Source: Macrostomum hystrix
Lineage: Eukaryota; Platyhelminthes; Macrostomidae
Length of the DNA stretch: 64,000 nt
Assembly (NCBI GenBank): GCA_950097015.1
Contig: CATNEN010000024.1
Location: 2,175,501-2,239,500 of the forward strand
Reading direction: 5' to 3'
Shown: positions 34,381 through 45,660 of the stretch, one piece after another
How positions within the stretch are numbered: the first letter of the stretch is position 1
Layout of the letters: each line of letters starts with the position of its first letter
Program-made: the position numbers and the translations under genes
The notes under the pieces: model-generated
Databases searched by the model: none
What the model saw: the letters and a program-made list of their open reading frames with translations, nothing else
What the model was told of the DNA's origin: nothing

Positions 34381-36082
34381 CCTTAGTGCGTTCAAAAAGT
34401 TCTTAGACCCCCCTAATATGTGTTCGACCAATTTTGATGAAAAAAGACACAAACATAAATTAATATGTAATAAATTCAGAGCTTAAGTTTTAACTTAGTC
34501 GGAAAGTGCGAAGTCGCATCTGGTTTTTAGAGGAATGGGTCAGCAATATCTCGTGGGGTTAATTTGTAAGCTTTCGCTAGGTTTAGCTTTTGTCAATCTA
34601 AATGATAATTTAGACATTCAAAAAGATAATGGCTATGGATTTAACTATACTCTTTGTAAACCTCGCCGCTAGAGAACATAGACGTTTCGACAACCAAAAC
34701 GAGAATGAATTCAGCCACTCAGAAGAAAATACACCCTTTCGACCATAGACTAAAGGCAGCCAAAATGATAAACTCGGAATGGAAATTTGAAAAACTCCCT
34801 TGCCTTGCTCTCCGCCTGTTTGGTTTTCTCTCGCTTCTTTCTTTGCTATTTCTTGTGCTGTTTTTCAAATGCCCTACCGGGTGCGCAAAAAGTATCCGGA
34901 CAGAATCTTGCTGGCTTTGCTTTCCGAGAGTTTGACATACTCCGGTAATTTAAAGCATCATTTTTATAATGTCTATGGCCAAACTTCTGCCGGGAATTTT
35001 AACCCTGATATGCAAAATGGACTCATGCTGTTCATCTTTTTATTTCGAAAGCTTCGTTTTCAATCCGCGGATTTCTGTCACCCCAAGTTGTCACAAAATG
35101 TCGAGCTATTCCTTGGATCTCAAGAAGCGTGTCGCTACCGACTTGACTTCTAGATTGAGCGTCTTGAGAAGGTGATTGCCCAACGAGGTTCTCTAATCGT
35201 GGATTAAATCGAGTCTGGCGTGCAGAGCCGCTTGTTGGAACCACTTGAGCAGCACATGGCAGCAAGTGGGCCAGGTGATTGATTCGAGGAAGTCTGACGA
35301 TCTTGAACTCTGTTAGAAAAAGCGACCGCCTCTTTAAATTAAGTTGCACTTTTGTTGCTCAATGCCCGCGTTCCGTTTCTCTTGTTCGCATTATAGAACA
35401 AATTTGTTTTTACGTGATTAAATGGAACACGAGCTTGAAATTTCGCGGCTCACGTCGTCTACCCTTAATTAAGCCATTATCACCTTTCCAGGTGAAAAAA
35501 GACCGACCTGTTGCATTGGCCACTTTGCTGAAAACGAGCTACGACAATTTTTTGCATTGAGTTGCGATGTGAAAATTCATGGATTTGGGACCAACACGTG
35601 CATATTTATCTGCCCTTCTCTGCAACGCATGCAAGTGTCCGGATACTTTTTGCGCACCCGGTATACCAATATCCTCAGTCGACAGGCAACGCTTGGTGTG
35701 TGCTATTATAGAGCAAGGGGCAACACTAACAGCCGCAGTAGCCATCCTGCAAGTGCCGATTGCAACTGCGTATAGAATTATGCGAGCATATACGCAGGAA
35801 TAAGAAAGGGTTCAGGCGTTACCAAGAGGTGGTAAAAAGGAGTCGTGCAAAAATGAATACATTGATTACAATGATTACACAATTTCTCAGCGCCTGATCG
35901 TTTTTGCACTTGCTGACGAAGGCAAGCCCGTAAACAATATCCACTAGAGATTCATCGCTTTTTTGACGAATCCTGCTGTCCACACACAAATTAATTTATG
36001 TTTGTGTCGTTTTTTCATCAAAATCGGTCGAACACATGCAGAAATATTAAGATAGTATAAGAACTTTCTGGACGCAATAAGG
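34381..36082. mobile_element. decayed Tc1/mariner-superfamily transposon, 1.7 kb
   Basis: The two ends are imperfect inverted repeats of about 90 bases: left CCTTAGTGCGTTCAAAAAGT..., right end read from the other strand CCTTATTGCGTCCAGAAAGT..., both continuing to TGTGTTCGACC, GATGAAAAAA and GACACAAACATAAATTAAT. TA flanks both sides (34379-34380, 36083-36084), the standard target duplication of this superfamily. Stops and frameshifts have destroyed the coding region. Confidence 0.85.
35098..35870 (+). pseudogene. Tc1/mariner-type transposase remnant
   Basis: Pieces in different frames: MSSYSLDLKKRVATDL at 35098, like the start of IS630/Tc1-type transposases, and at about 35675-35860 a helix-turn-helix-like stretch (RQRLVCAIIEQGATLTAAVA, then QVPIATAYRIMRAYTQE) followed after a stop by ALPRGGKKESCKN. 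No intact catalytic DDE/D region seen. It lies inside the inverted repeats of 34381-36082. Confidence 0.65.
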
Positions 36083-36225
36083 TATATACAGCTCAAAATT
36101 ATAGTTTGAATCTCAGTGGTTTGAATCGTGAGAAAAAAGGTAATTGAGTGGAAAATTTGCAGCTCCTCTGTATGAGACAACTGTATAAGTAAGTACTGAG
36201 TAAATAGACATATCTACTCGTATAA

Positions 36226-36666
36226 CTCTTTCTTGCCACGCAGTAGTGAATAAATAATTTACTTTTGTCGAGGCTCAGGAAATCCCAGATGTAATAATCA
36301 TAGTATGTGCAAGGCTGCCAATTTTAAAGCTTAATATATGGCCTGTGAGCCTAACTCGTCACTCATAGAGTCCAGCTCCATCTTCTCTTACCCGTGTCTA
36401 CTGTCTTACACATAATAGACGCACTGTCTATAGAAAAGACAAAAAACAAGGCCTGGGTTTTTACAGCTAAAGCCTAGACTGTTATTGTTCTCAGGACTCA
36501 CCACACGCCACTTGAGCATAGCGCACACACAGAAAGCATGTGAGTATATCAGATGCAATTAAATTGGACCCAAGGAGCCTTCGCCGTGGCCCTCCTGCTC
36601 CGTATGCACATCTAGCTTGCAGAACCAGATTTGCCTACTTGAGGCCATAAAACACTGCCCGTGCCT
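36226..36666 (+). repeat. dispersed repeat R1, copy B (uninterrupted)
   Basis: Second copy of 4635-5384 without the SINE. It ends about 135 bases before the start codon at 36800, so it forms much of the upstream region of the mosaic receptor gene. Confidence 0.85.
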
Positions 36667-36799
36667 ATATACCTTCAACTCGCTTGCAAAAGGACCTTTT
36701 TATTTAGTGGAAAAAAATAAACCCAAAAGCGCTCAAACACATACTTCACATTTAGACTTATAATCGGCATATCGCTGTATTACAATCTAGCAAAAGTGC

Positions 36800-39700
36800 A
36801 TGACAAACATGGCTGGACCTCTGATGGCAGTCTTCCTGCTGCTTGGTAAGTTGTCAATATATTCGTCTTTGAGGGATCGACTGCCGGGCTTCGATCTTCG
36901 TTCACAAATTCTGTATTTTTTAGTCTTTGTAGTTAGGGATACATCGAGTCAATCAAAATAGCCTTTTTTCTCGCTTATCTATATGTATTCTCGCTCATTA
37001 ACCCTCTCGCTAATTAACCCTCTCGCTCATTCACCTCTCGCTCATTAGCCTCTCGCTCATTAACCCTCTCGCTCATTAACCCTCTCGCTCATTAACCCTC
37101 TCGCTCATTAACCCTCTCGCTCATTAGCCTCTCGCTCATTAACCCTCTCGCTAATTAAACCCTCTCGCTGATTCACCTCTCGCTCATTAGCCCCTCGCTC
37201 ATTAACCCTCTCGCTCATTCATCTCTCGTTCATTAGCCCCTCGCTCATTAAGCCTCTCGCTCGTTCACCCTCTCGCTCGTTCACCCTCTCGCTCATTAAC
37301 CCTCTCGCTCATTAACCCTCTCGCTCATTAACCCTCTCGCTCATTAACCCTCTCGCTCATTAACCCTCTCGCTCATTCACCTCTCGCTCATTAGCCTCTC
37401 GCTAATTAACCCTCTCGCTAATTAACCCTCTCGCTGATTCACCTCTCGCTCATTAGCCCCTCGCTCATTAACCCTCTCGCTCATTCATCTCTCGTTCATT
37501 AGCCCCTCGCTCATTAAGCCTCTCGCTCGTTCACCCTCTCGCTCGTTCACCCTCTCGCTCATTAACCCTCTCGCTCATTTACAGTCTCACTCATTCATCC
37601 TCTCGCTCATTTACAGTCTCACTCATTAACCCTCTCGCTCATTTACAGTCTCACTCATTCACCCTCTCGCTCATTTACAGTCTCACTCATTCACCCTCTC
37701 GCTCATTTACAGTCTCACTCATTCACCCTCTCGCTCATTTACGATCTCACTCATTCACCCTCTCGCTCATTTACGATCTCACTCATTCACCCTCTCGCTC
37801 ATTTACAGTCTCGCTCATTAACCCTCGCTCATTCACCCTCTCGCTCATTTAATCCTTCCCAGTAGCCGGGCAGGCATCAGCTGTGACAGTTTTATCCGAC
37901 TCGCCGCTGCCACCAGAGCTGCGCTGTCCAGACGGGCGCATTCCATTGAACAGCCCGCAGGAGCGTTGCCGCTCGCTGCCGCAGCTTCAGTGGGCCGGCC
38001 GGCGCTGCCTGAATGACTCGGAGGACTTTCGCTGCCCGAGCGGATTCGACTGTCTGGCCGAGGGGATCTGCTGCGATTCACCTGAGAAATTTGTGAGCAC
38101 TTCACAGTCCCCCCCGAACTCCGTGTGCCATCTAGTTCTATACGCTCGTAGATTTAGTAATTTTGTCTCGAGTGTCGGGACGGCACCCGGACGTGGCATG
38201 CTTAGCGTTCACACAGGTGAAAAATGGAAACCAGCATTAGATGGCGTATGCATTTTTGTGTGTGGTGGCCCCAGTCCACGGACTGGATTGTTGTACGCAG
38301 TTTTTTTGGCTGTGCCACTGGCTGTACACTATCTGGACATGGGCTAGGCGTAATTTTTTGCCATTTCTTGTCGCAGCGATTCGATGCGGATCTGTGCCGC
38401 CTGAGAGCCGTGGGCAGCAAAGCTGTTGACACAATTGGCACCTGCGCTGCGGATGACGACTGCAAGACCTACGAGAGCCGTTCCAGCCAGTGCTGCAGTG
38501 GCACCTGTGTTCTACTGATGCAGCGTTAGTAAATCCTTGTCCTAGGCCAGTCTGGGCTATTCTTATAGAAAACTGAGGCGATAATTTTTGCGCACATTAA
38601 CTTCGTACAACCACAATTTCAGGCTGCTTCAGACAGCGCAGTCAGTACTTGAGCATTCTCTCAACTGGCCAGGTGCCACGCATCTACATGCCAAGGTGAG
38701 TTTAAATCAAGGACTCATGATGACCTCATTATAAAAATAGAATACGCTAATTCTGCTACTCGTCATACAGTGGTGGCAGTAGTGCAGTGCGAATTAGTTA
38801 ACTTGTCCATGAAAACCACTACTAATAATCTCTCCGAAAAGTTGCACCGAGGACGGCGCGTTCGCCCCGATCCAATGGGAGCCACGCTTCAACCAGCGCT
38901 GGTGCGTCGACCAGCGGACAGGCCTGGCACAGCGCACCGGCTGCTGCCTCCCAGCTCCGGGCGCAAGCTCGACCTGTTCAACTCCTCGACCCTGCCCGAC
39001 CGACCTCTGCGCCCTGAGCGTCTGTCCAGCCATGCCGGACGCCCTCTGCCGCGTGAACCCCTGCGGCGCCGACTGCAGCGTCGAGTTCGTTGATCTGGCC
39101 AGCGGCCGCCCCGTGAACTGCAACGCCGGCATCAGTCGCTGCCAAGCCGGAGAGGCTGCTTACTTCGACGGCTTGAAGTACCTGCGGGCCCGCGACCAGA
39201 CTCAGTGGCTGCAGGTTCGAATCCGGGAATGGTTTTTGATTGAGGATAAGGAGTACGGGGGAAGGGATCGGATAAGTTTGACAGTCGGTCGCAAAAATCT
39301 TATACGAAATGTTTTACAAATAAAATAAAAGTAAATGAACAAATAACAAACGAATCGGATTTTTTTCTGACATGATAATGAAATATAAAACATGTCTCTA
39401 TTGCAGACAGATACCATCAACAACCCGGTTAACCCGGACAGGGCCACGGCCGCATTCATGGACACCTGTCAGACGGACGTGTGCCAGGCCTACAATGCCA
39501 GCAAGATGGAGCCTGCAGTGCAGAGCCTGTATGGCAGCAATAGCTGGGGATACCAGGTAGGTTCTATGGACTTTATATCACTAGTTACTCATAACTTTAT
39601 AGCACTACTTAACCTGAGGACTGGTTTTTGATTGAGTCTAGACTAGACACTTCCTGGCTAGTCTAAACTCTGCCCCAGTGCACACAATTCCAGGTTAGTC

Positions 39701-42700
39701 TAAACTCTGCCCATGCAATGTAGACATATTCAGATTAGACTAAGAAAATAAAAGCCCACAAACCCACATAGCAAAACCCACAAGGCAATCTTAAATCGGC
39801 TCTAACCTTCAACCCTTTAAAGCAAAACTGTCCCAAGCAGAATCGGCTGAACTATCAGTGTCGTAACCGCTGCAACGGTTTCGCTGGCTGCCCTTCTGGC
39901 CGGCAGGTCTGCTGCAACAGCGGCTGTGGCCTGGAGTGCATGACTCCAGCCGACATTAAGCCAGAGGCGCAGTGCGCAATGAGCATAAGCTCTGGTCACT
40001 GTCCGGCAGTTGGCTGCTACCGGATGTGCCGCAGATGGGGATACGACACCGCCAGGAAGGTTTGCCGGCCCTTCTGGTACGCTGGCTCAGGCGGAAACAA
40101 CAATCGATACAATTCGTGGGCCGAGTGCGAGTGGGCGGTGCAGAACTGCCACGGTCGGGTGCTCATCGCCCTGCCGGTACGACCCAGCTGCCAGAGCAGC
40201 GGCGTATTCAACAACGTCCAGGCCTCGGACAATGGAATATTTTGGTGCGTCAAACAGGATGGCACGCCGACGCCTGGAACGCTGCACGCCGACAAGATTC
40301 GGTGCACCGTAGATGGACAGTTGGTGATAAATAAGTGAGTTGGATTTCAGATAGCTTCAGTAAGCTCCGGTAACACTCCGGTAAAGCTCCGGTAACACTC
40401 TTCCACCGGCCCTCAGGTACTACAAAAAGGTAGCCATCCTGTACAAAGGCCGCTGTGCGAATGGTGCCTGGCCAGCCTGGTGCCACCACCTGACCGTGGA
40501 TCGAACCTGCGGAAGTCCCGGAGTTACTACCTTCGCCGACGCATGCAACAACTGCCGCCTGGTGCACATCAACGCAGACGGCGAGGAGGTCGCCTGCCAG
40601 ACCGACGCCGCCGTCTGCGCTGCTTCAACAATCGCGGTCGCTGCCGGTCCCGCCATCGTCGCCTGCCAGTTCGCGCGCACAGCGCCAAACTTTCGATACT
40701 CGTCTGGCAGCGGAGTATGCTCTGCCGGGTGTCCAATCAGCGGCGTGGGCGGCTACACACGCGAGGCTGGGTGCCTCAGCGCATGCGCTCAGGGTTGGTG
40801 CGGTCGGAACGCAACCGCGTTTAATCCCGACCTTTGCGTAAGTCCGACCTGTCCACGCTGGCCAAAAGCTCTCTGTGTCCCTGACGAGTGCTCCGGAAGT
40901 GAGCGCTACTTCTTGCCGAACGGCACCGAGGTGCTCGAGTGCGCCCGACGACTGGCACCACTGCAGCCTGCCGACTGCGGCAGTAACTCGACGGTGACAA
41001 GAATGGCTGCAACTACAACCATCGCACCCGGAGGATCGGCTGGAGCTGCTTCGACGACAACAAAGTCAGGTGGATCGGCTGGAGCTGCTTCGACGACCAC
41101 CAGGTCAGGTGGATCGGCTGGAGCTGCTTCGACGACAACAAAGTCAGGTGGATCGGCTGGAGCTGCTTCGACGACAACAAAGTCAGGTGGATCGGCTGGA
41201 GCTGCTTCGACGACAACAAAGTCAGGTGGATCGGCTGGAGCTGCTTCAACGACCACCAGGTCAGGTGGATCGGCTGGAGCTGCTTCGACGACCACCAGGT
41301 CAGGTGGATCGGCTGGAGCTGCTTCGACGACAACAAAGTCAGGTGAATCGGCTGGAGCTGCTTCGACGATTACCGTGTCAGGTGGAGCTGTCTCTTCGAC
41401 CGGTGCGCCGGCAACAATGCCGCTGATGACAACTAGACCAATCAAGCCAGCAGCGCCGAAGACGATTCTGCCAATCTGCCGAATCCGATTTCAGCTGAGC
41501 CTGGAGACCATGAGATGCCGAAGCACCGATGGCCGATACGAGCCGCGGCAGTGCAACCTGACGCACTGTTTCTGCGTGACAGTGGACAGCGGTGTCATCC
41601 TGCAGCAGCCGGAGCCGGTGCTGCTAGCCAAGGGATCGGAGCTCGCCTGCCGTAAGTCAAGTTTGGCACTCCATAGAAATAATGTATTTCAAAAGTAATG
41701 CCCAATTTGGAAGTTATAAATCAGCGTCTCAATAATTACAGTAAACTTCAATTGTTATGCCTCGCCTTTGCAGCCATTGTGGAGACCACAAATATGTCTC
41801 TGACCATCACTTATGACACAGACTACATGCTTGTGCTGCCTACAATGCAAGACGAAGAGAAGCTGCAAACGTGAGTGTCACGGGTTGCCAAACGCATTAA
41901 ATAGCAGTCAAGGAAGGAGTGGGGTGGCTGCCAGGCCGGGGTAGAAAACCTAGCGACGAAATACGGTGTACAAACCTTTCGCCAGCCAATCAACAGTAAT
42001 TGGGGCCTAAGCCATTAAGATAGATTATAAGAACTAGTACTTGCTGTTGCACCCGGTTGCCTTAAAAAATTACGTCTGCAGAGTCATAGAGAGCAGATAC
42101 GCTTACGAAGGCGGGCTGCAGGCTAGACACATCCGCGCCGTCGACCTGGAGCCCGGCAGCATCCTCGTCACCGTTGACATGCAGAAGGCACCCGGTGACT
42201 CAACAGCCGACCTACCAGCATCAGCGTTCGAGCTCAAGACCATGGTCTGTTAGATTGATCCTAGTAATGTCCATTATAAATACTTCTAGATCCACAACAA
42301 GCACGCTAATCAATTATTGTCTCCCACAGGCCCTCAAGCAGACGCTGACCTTAGACTTCAATGGGGTCACCTTGACGCCGTCAGCGCGGCAGAGCTTCAA
42401 CGAGAACTCTGGCAGCTCGGTAGTGCAGCCGCCGGTTGAGGCAGCTCTGGCGGCGGGTGTAACCGACGGCACCGATGCCAGCAGCTCCCAGCTGAATGTG
42501 GTGGGAATTGTTGCTGGAGTGTGCATCACAGTTATCGTCGTGGCTGTGTCCGGTGTACTCATTGCGGTGAGTCCGATCCGATGAGGCTGCGATTGGAATA
42601 AATAATAGATCCAGCCTGCTACAGTAGATAATTTTGGCCAAACATGAGGATCGGATAGTATTGTAACAGACTTTTGGGATCTGAGACAATTTATGAGCGA

Positions 42701-43488
42701 CCCTGAGGATCTGAGACAATTTATCAGCGACCTTGAGGATCTGAGACAATTTATGAGCGACCTTGAGGATCTGAAAAAAATTATGAGCGACCCTGAGGAT
42801 CTGAGAGAATTTTATGAGCGACCCTGAGGATCTGAGACAATTTATGAGCGACCCTGAGGATCTGAGAGCAATTGTGGATCACCCTGAGGATATGAGAGTA
42901 TTGTGGATCACCCTGAGGATATGAGAGTATTGTGGATCACCCTGAGGATATGAGAGTATTGTGGATCACCCTGAGGATATGAGAGTATTGTGGATCAACC
43001 TGAGGATATGAGAGTATTGTGGATCACCCTGAGGATATGAGAGTATTGTGGATCACCCTGAGGATATGAGAGTATTGTGGATCACCCTGAGGATATGAGA
43101 GTATTGTGGATCACCCTGAGGATATGAGAGTATTGTGGATCAACCTGAGGATATGAGAGTATTGTGGATCACCCTGAGGATATGAGAGTATTGTGGATCA
43201 ACCTGAGGATATGAGAGTATTGTGGATCACCCTGAGGATATGAGAGTATTGTGGATCAACCTGGGGATCAAAGAAGGCCCACATAGCCTCCGTGTTTGTC
43301 CCTCTCCGCAGTTTGTGCTTCGCAGGCGCACCCAAGGCAGGGCGGCTCTGCCACACGAGACCGGCAACTACGAGACCATGTCCAATGCCAGCCAATCCAG
43401 CGGCTACGACAACTTTCTCAACAAAGTGTACGGCCCGGTGGAGGAAGACGTCTACGACAATATCGCCCAGCCCAGCTCCAACGCTTGA
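36800..43488 (+). CDS. mosaic type I membrane protein: thyroglobulin-1, WAP/Kunitz-like, mucin repeats, SEA-like, tyrosine-motif tail; 1,140 aa
   Basis: Exons 36800-36845, 37863-38092, 38377-38524, 38623-38695, 38842-39214, 39407-39556, 39841-40334, 40417-41651, 41774-41870, 42082-42244, 42330-42566, 43312-43488; phases agree (3,423 nt). Signal peptide 1-22. Cys-rich module with CPSGFDC...GICC (about 35-92, lustrin/WAP-like); thyroglobulin-1 domain about 141-200 (YMPSCTEDGAFAPIQW...WCVD); WAP-like Cys cluster about 347-376; Kunitz-like domain about 385-443 (CRPFWYAGSGGNNN); a thyroglobulin-1-like FWCV segment; Ser/Thr-rich 13-residue repeats about 703-828; third thyroglobulin-1 domain (RCRSTDGRYEPRQC...CFCV); SEA-like region with LEPGSILVTVDM; TM about 1058-1082; 58-residue tail with YETM, YDNF, YGPV and YDNI. 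The inhibitor-type domains suggest protease binding at the cell surface; the tail motifs resemble SH2 docking sites. I know no named gene with this architecture. Confidence 0.85.
36989..37850 (+). repeat. 16-bp tandem array CTCGCTCATTAACCCT, abutting a 3' splice site
   Basis: About 54 units with 15-bp and 16-bp variants and a higher-order block (units ending TTTACAGTCTCACTCATT alternate in the last third). It fills intron 1 of the mosaic receptor up to about 12 bases from the acceptor at 37861-37862. Related to the array at 5390-6350. Confidence 0.95.
38185..38350 (+). repeat. SINE fragment (3' part), intron of the mosaic receptor
   Basis: Contains CCCAGTCCACGGACTGGA and GGCTGTGCCACTGGCTGTAC, shared with the SINE family at 4740-5053, 46565-46735 and 1221-1345. 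The tRNA-like head is absent. Confidence 0.5.
41031..41385 (+). repeat. in-frame 39-bp coding minisatellite (mucin-like repeats)
   Basis: Nine units encoding GGSAGAASTTTKS with K/R changes. Unit length is a multiple of three, so copy changes keep the frame. Nearly identical units suggest recent homogenisation or a polymorphic length. The long minus-strand frame here is a shadow. Confidence 0.95.
42676..43272 (+). repeat. 29-30-bp tandem array in the last intron of the mosaic receptor
   Basis: First part: 30-bp units with GAGGATCTGAGACAATTTAT; second part: 29-bp units with GAGGATATGAGAGTATTGTG, about 14 near-identical copies. It ends about 40 bases before the acceptor at 43311. Confidence 0.95.
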
Positions 43489-44026
43489 ACAATATAAAAA
43501 GCGTAATGGAAAGTCTGGAGGATGTGAAACAGATTTTTTAAATCGATAACGAGCACAAACAAATAATCTTTCATTAATGCTTCATGAACTTTAACTTGTA
43601 GATATTTTTCTAACGACAATTTGTGACAAAAAGCAGTACAACAGGTGCCTATCGAGACCTCGTTTAAATACACTAATTAATAAGTTTTGAAACATGGAAA
43701 CTTAAATTCTTAGTTGTGGTACAATGGAAGCTTGTCTTGTGCTCCACCTGTTGGTTGCAAAATGTCCAATTAAACATTTAGAAACTACTGTACATCGTTT
43801 GATTAGCAATCATTGTCGCTTTTGTGCACTCGGTGATAAAATCATATTTTTTAAAGAGCTATATTATTTTTTGTTTCTTTTTTTGTCTGGAGATCCTAAT
43901 CTCAAACCAAATGCTAAAACTCTAATATATTTAATCAAGGCTATTTATTGTACGTGATTAAGAAAAGTAAAAACATTATTGCTCTTACTATGTTATAAAA
44001 AGTGTAATTGTGCATGTTTATGTTCA
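43489..44026. other. 3' UTR / flank of the mosaic receptor
   Basis: AT-rich, no exon. No AATAAA close to the stop; a variant signal may be used. Confidence 0.4.
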
Positions 44027-45470
44027 TCTATATATATAAAAGTGAAAACTCTGTCTGTCTGTCTGTCTGTGTGCAACCTTTTGTCTTTATAGACGCCGAA
44101 ACCGCTCAACCAAATCGCACCAAACTTTGCACATACCTAAAACCACCTACGCTGAGTGCAATAGGCTACTCAAATTCCCGAAAAATCATTTCCTTCCTGC
44201 TCAAAAGTGCAAAAAACTGCTCAAAAATCGTCAAAAAATCACTCAATTCGACATATCGTCGCCCCACTTTGTCAGATTTTCTCCAAATTTGATCCACTTA
44301 CACTTTACATGTTTTCCAACAATGCTGTCAATTTTGAACATCTCTACTCAATCCAGAGCAAAGCTGCATCATCTCAAAGTGAGTCACTTTTTGTTTTCCG
44401 AGGACAGCCACCCCAACTCCCCTCCGCCACTCTGCGGGCCAAATTTTATTACAGCCACCCCCTCCCTTCCCCGGGCGCCGAAGCCCCAGACTGTACATTG
44501 TATTTCAAGCCGTGAATGTACACAGCCCAAACCCCTAGACTGTCTACTGGCCCCCAAGCAGCACTGAGACTGAGTGTGGTGAGTGCGGTGGCGTCCCAGT
44601 GCGCAGGGCTCTCCGGTCGATATTTCTCTCCAGCCAGCCTTGGATAGAAGAAAGAGAGAGGCCGCTCAAAGGCCACAGGACACTACTCTTACTGCTTTCT
44701 TCAAGTTGTGCGCTGAAGACCCCTTTGCCAGGACTTTGCTGTACCACCAGGTGCCTGCCTATTACACACGGAACGCCTCTTCGAAAGGATGGAAGCGGCG
44801 GGTTCAAGGCGCTGCAGTTCCGGGCCATCCTGAAATACGACAGACTGATGCATTAGCCAGAGTGTACACGGTGCACCCAAACCACCGTGAATGCTACTAC
44901 CTGCGTATATTGCTAACACACCGTGATTGGTCCGACGTCATTTAGACACATTAGAACGGTGGAAGGCCAGACCTGCCAAACTTTTCATGAAGCATGTCAG
45001 CGACTGGGACTGCTGGAAGATGATGCTCAATGGAGAGCGACATTGGAGGAAGCGGCAACGGTGCGCTCACCAAGTCACCTGCGAGATCTCTTTGCCATCA
45101 TGGTTGCCACCTGTGGTCTCTCTGATCCACTTCAGCTTTGGGAAACATTCAAAGAACCCATGGCCGAAGACATTCTCTTCCGGGCGCGATTCGTGGCTCA
45201 GGAGCCAGAGTTGCCATTCACAGAAGCAGTGTTTAACGAGGCCCTGCTGCGCATTGAGGACAAGGTGCTGGAGTTGACCGATCGCTATCTAGATTCTTTT
45301 GGACTCCCAAAAGCAAACAGGACAGGACAACAGGACAACCTGTGCAGGGAGATGCTGCGAGAAAGAGGCTATGACCAGGAGCAGCTGGGACAGTTCATAG
45401 AGGAGAATGAGCCCCGACTCATGCCTAAGCAGCTAGAGGCGTACCGCGAGCTATTGCGCAGAGCCAGTCG
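44027..45470 (+). mobile_element. Helitron remnant
   Basis: Begins TCTATATATATAAAAGTGAA after an A, like many Helitron 5' ends, then a (TCTG)n stretch and a conserved-looking CCGAAACCGCTCAACC block. Positions 44640-45470 carry decayed Helitron helicase sequence. The 3' end (CTRR with hairpin) was not found, so the right limit is uncertain. Confidence 0.6.
44640..45470 (+). pseudogene. Helitron Rep/PIF1-type helicase fragment, frameshifted
   Basis: Frame 1 (to about 44930) reads TTLTAFFKLCAEDPFARTLL, then GHPEIRQTDALARVYTVHP and YYLRILLTH; frame 2 (from about 44931) continues GPTSFRHIRTVEGQTCQTF, ACQRLGLLEDDAQW and LFAIMVATCGLSDPLQLWE. These are standard blocks at the start of Helitron-encoded helicases. 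A frameshift near 44930 and the lack of the Rep and later helicase motifs show it is dead and partial. Confidence 0.85.
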
Positions 45471-45475
45471 CAGCA

Positions 45476-45660
45476 CTGGCGCCCCTTTTCGGCCGCTGGC
45501 GCCCCTTTTTCAGCTGCTGGCTCCCATTTTTCAGCCGCTGGCGCCCTTTCTTGGCTCCTGGCGCCCTTTTTCGGCCGCTGGCACCCCCTCTGTGATTCTC
45601 ATGGCGCTCCACTGACAGACCGCCCCAAAACAAAATTCCTGGATCTGCCACTGACTGTAT
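45476..45660 (-). repeat. repeat fragment with CTGGCGCCC-type short tandem units
   Basis: Five imperfect copies of a unit containing CTGGCGCCCCTTTT, then sequence that on the minus strand begins CAGTGGCAGATCCAGGAATT, a common type of DNA-transposon terminus. No matching second end found. Confidence 0.45.

Noticed and set aside
40906-41445. 179-codon minus-strand frame opposite the mucin repeats
   Set aside because: Shadow of the in-frame 39-bp coding repeat; repetitive and without a start context.
44583-45615. Host gene with two overlapping frames
   Set aside because: Sequence blocks are those of Helitron helicases and a frameshift divides them.
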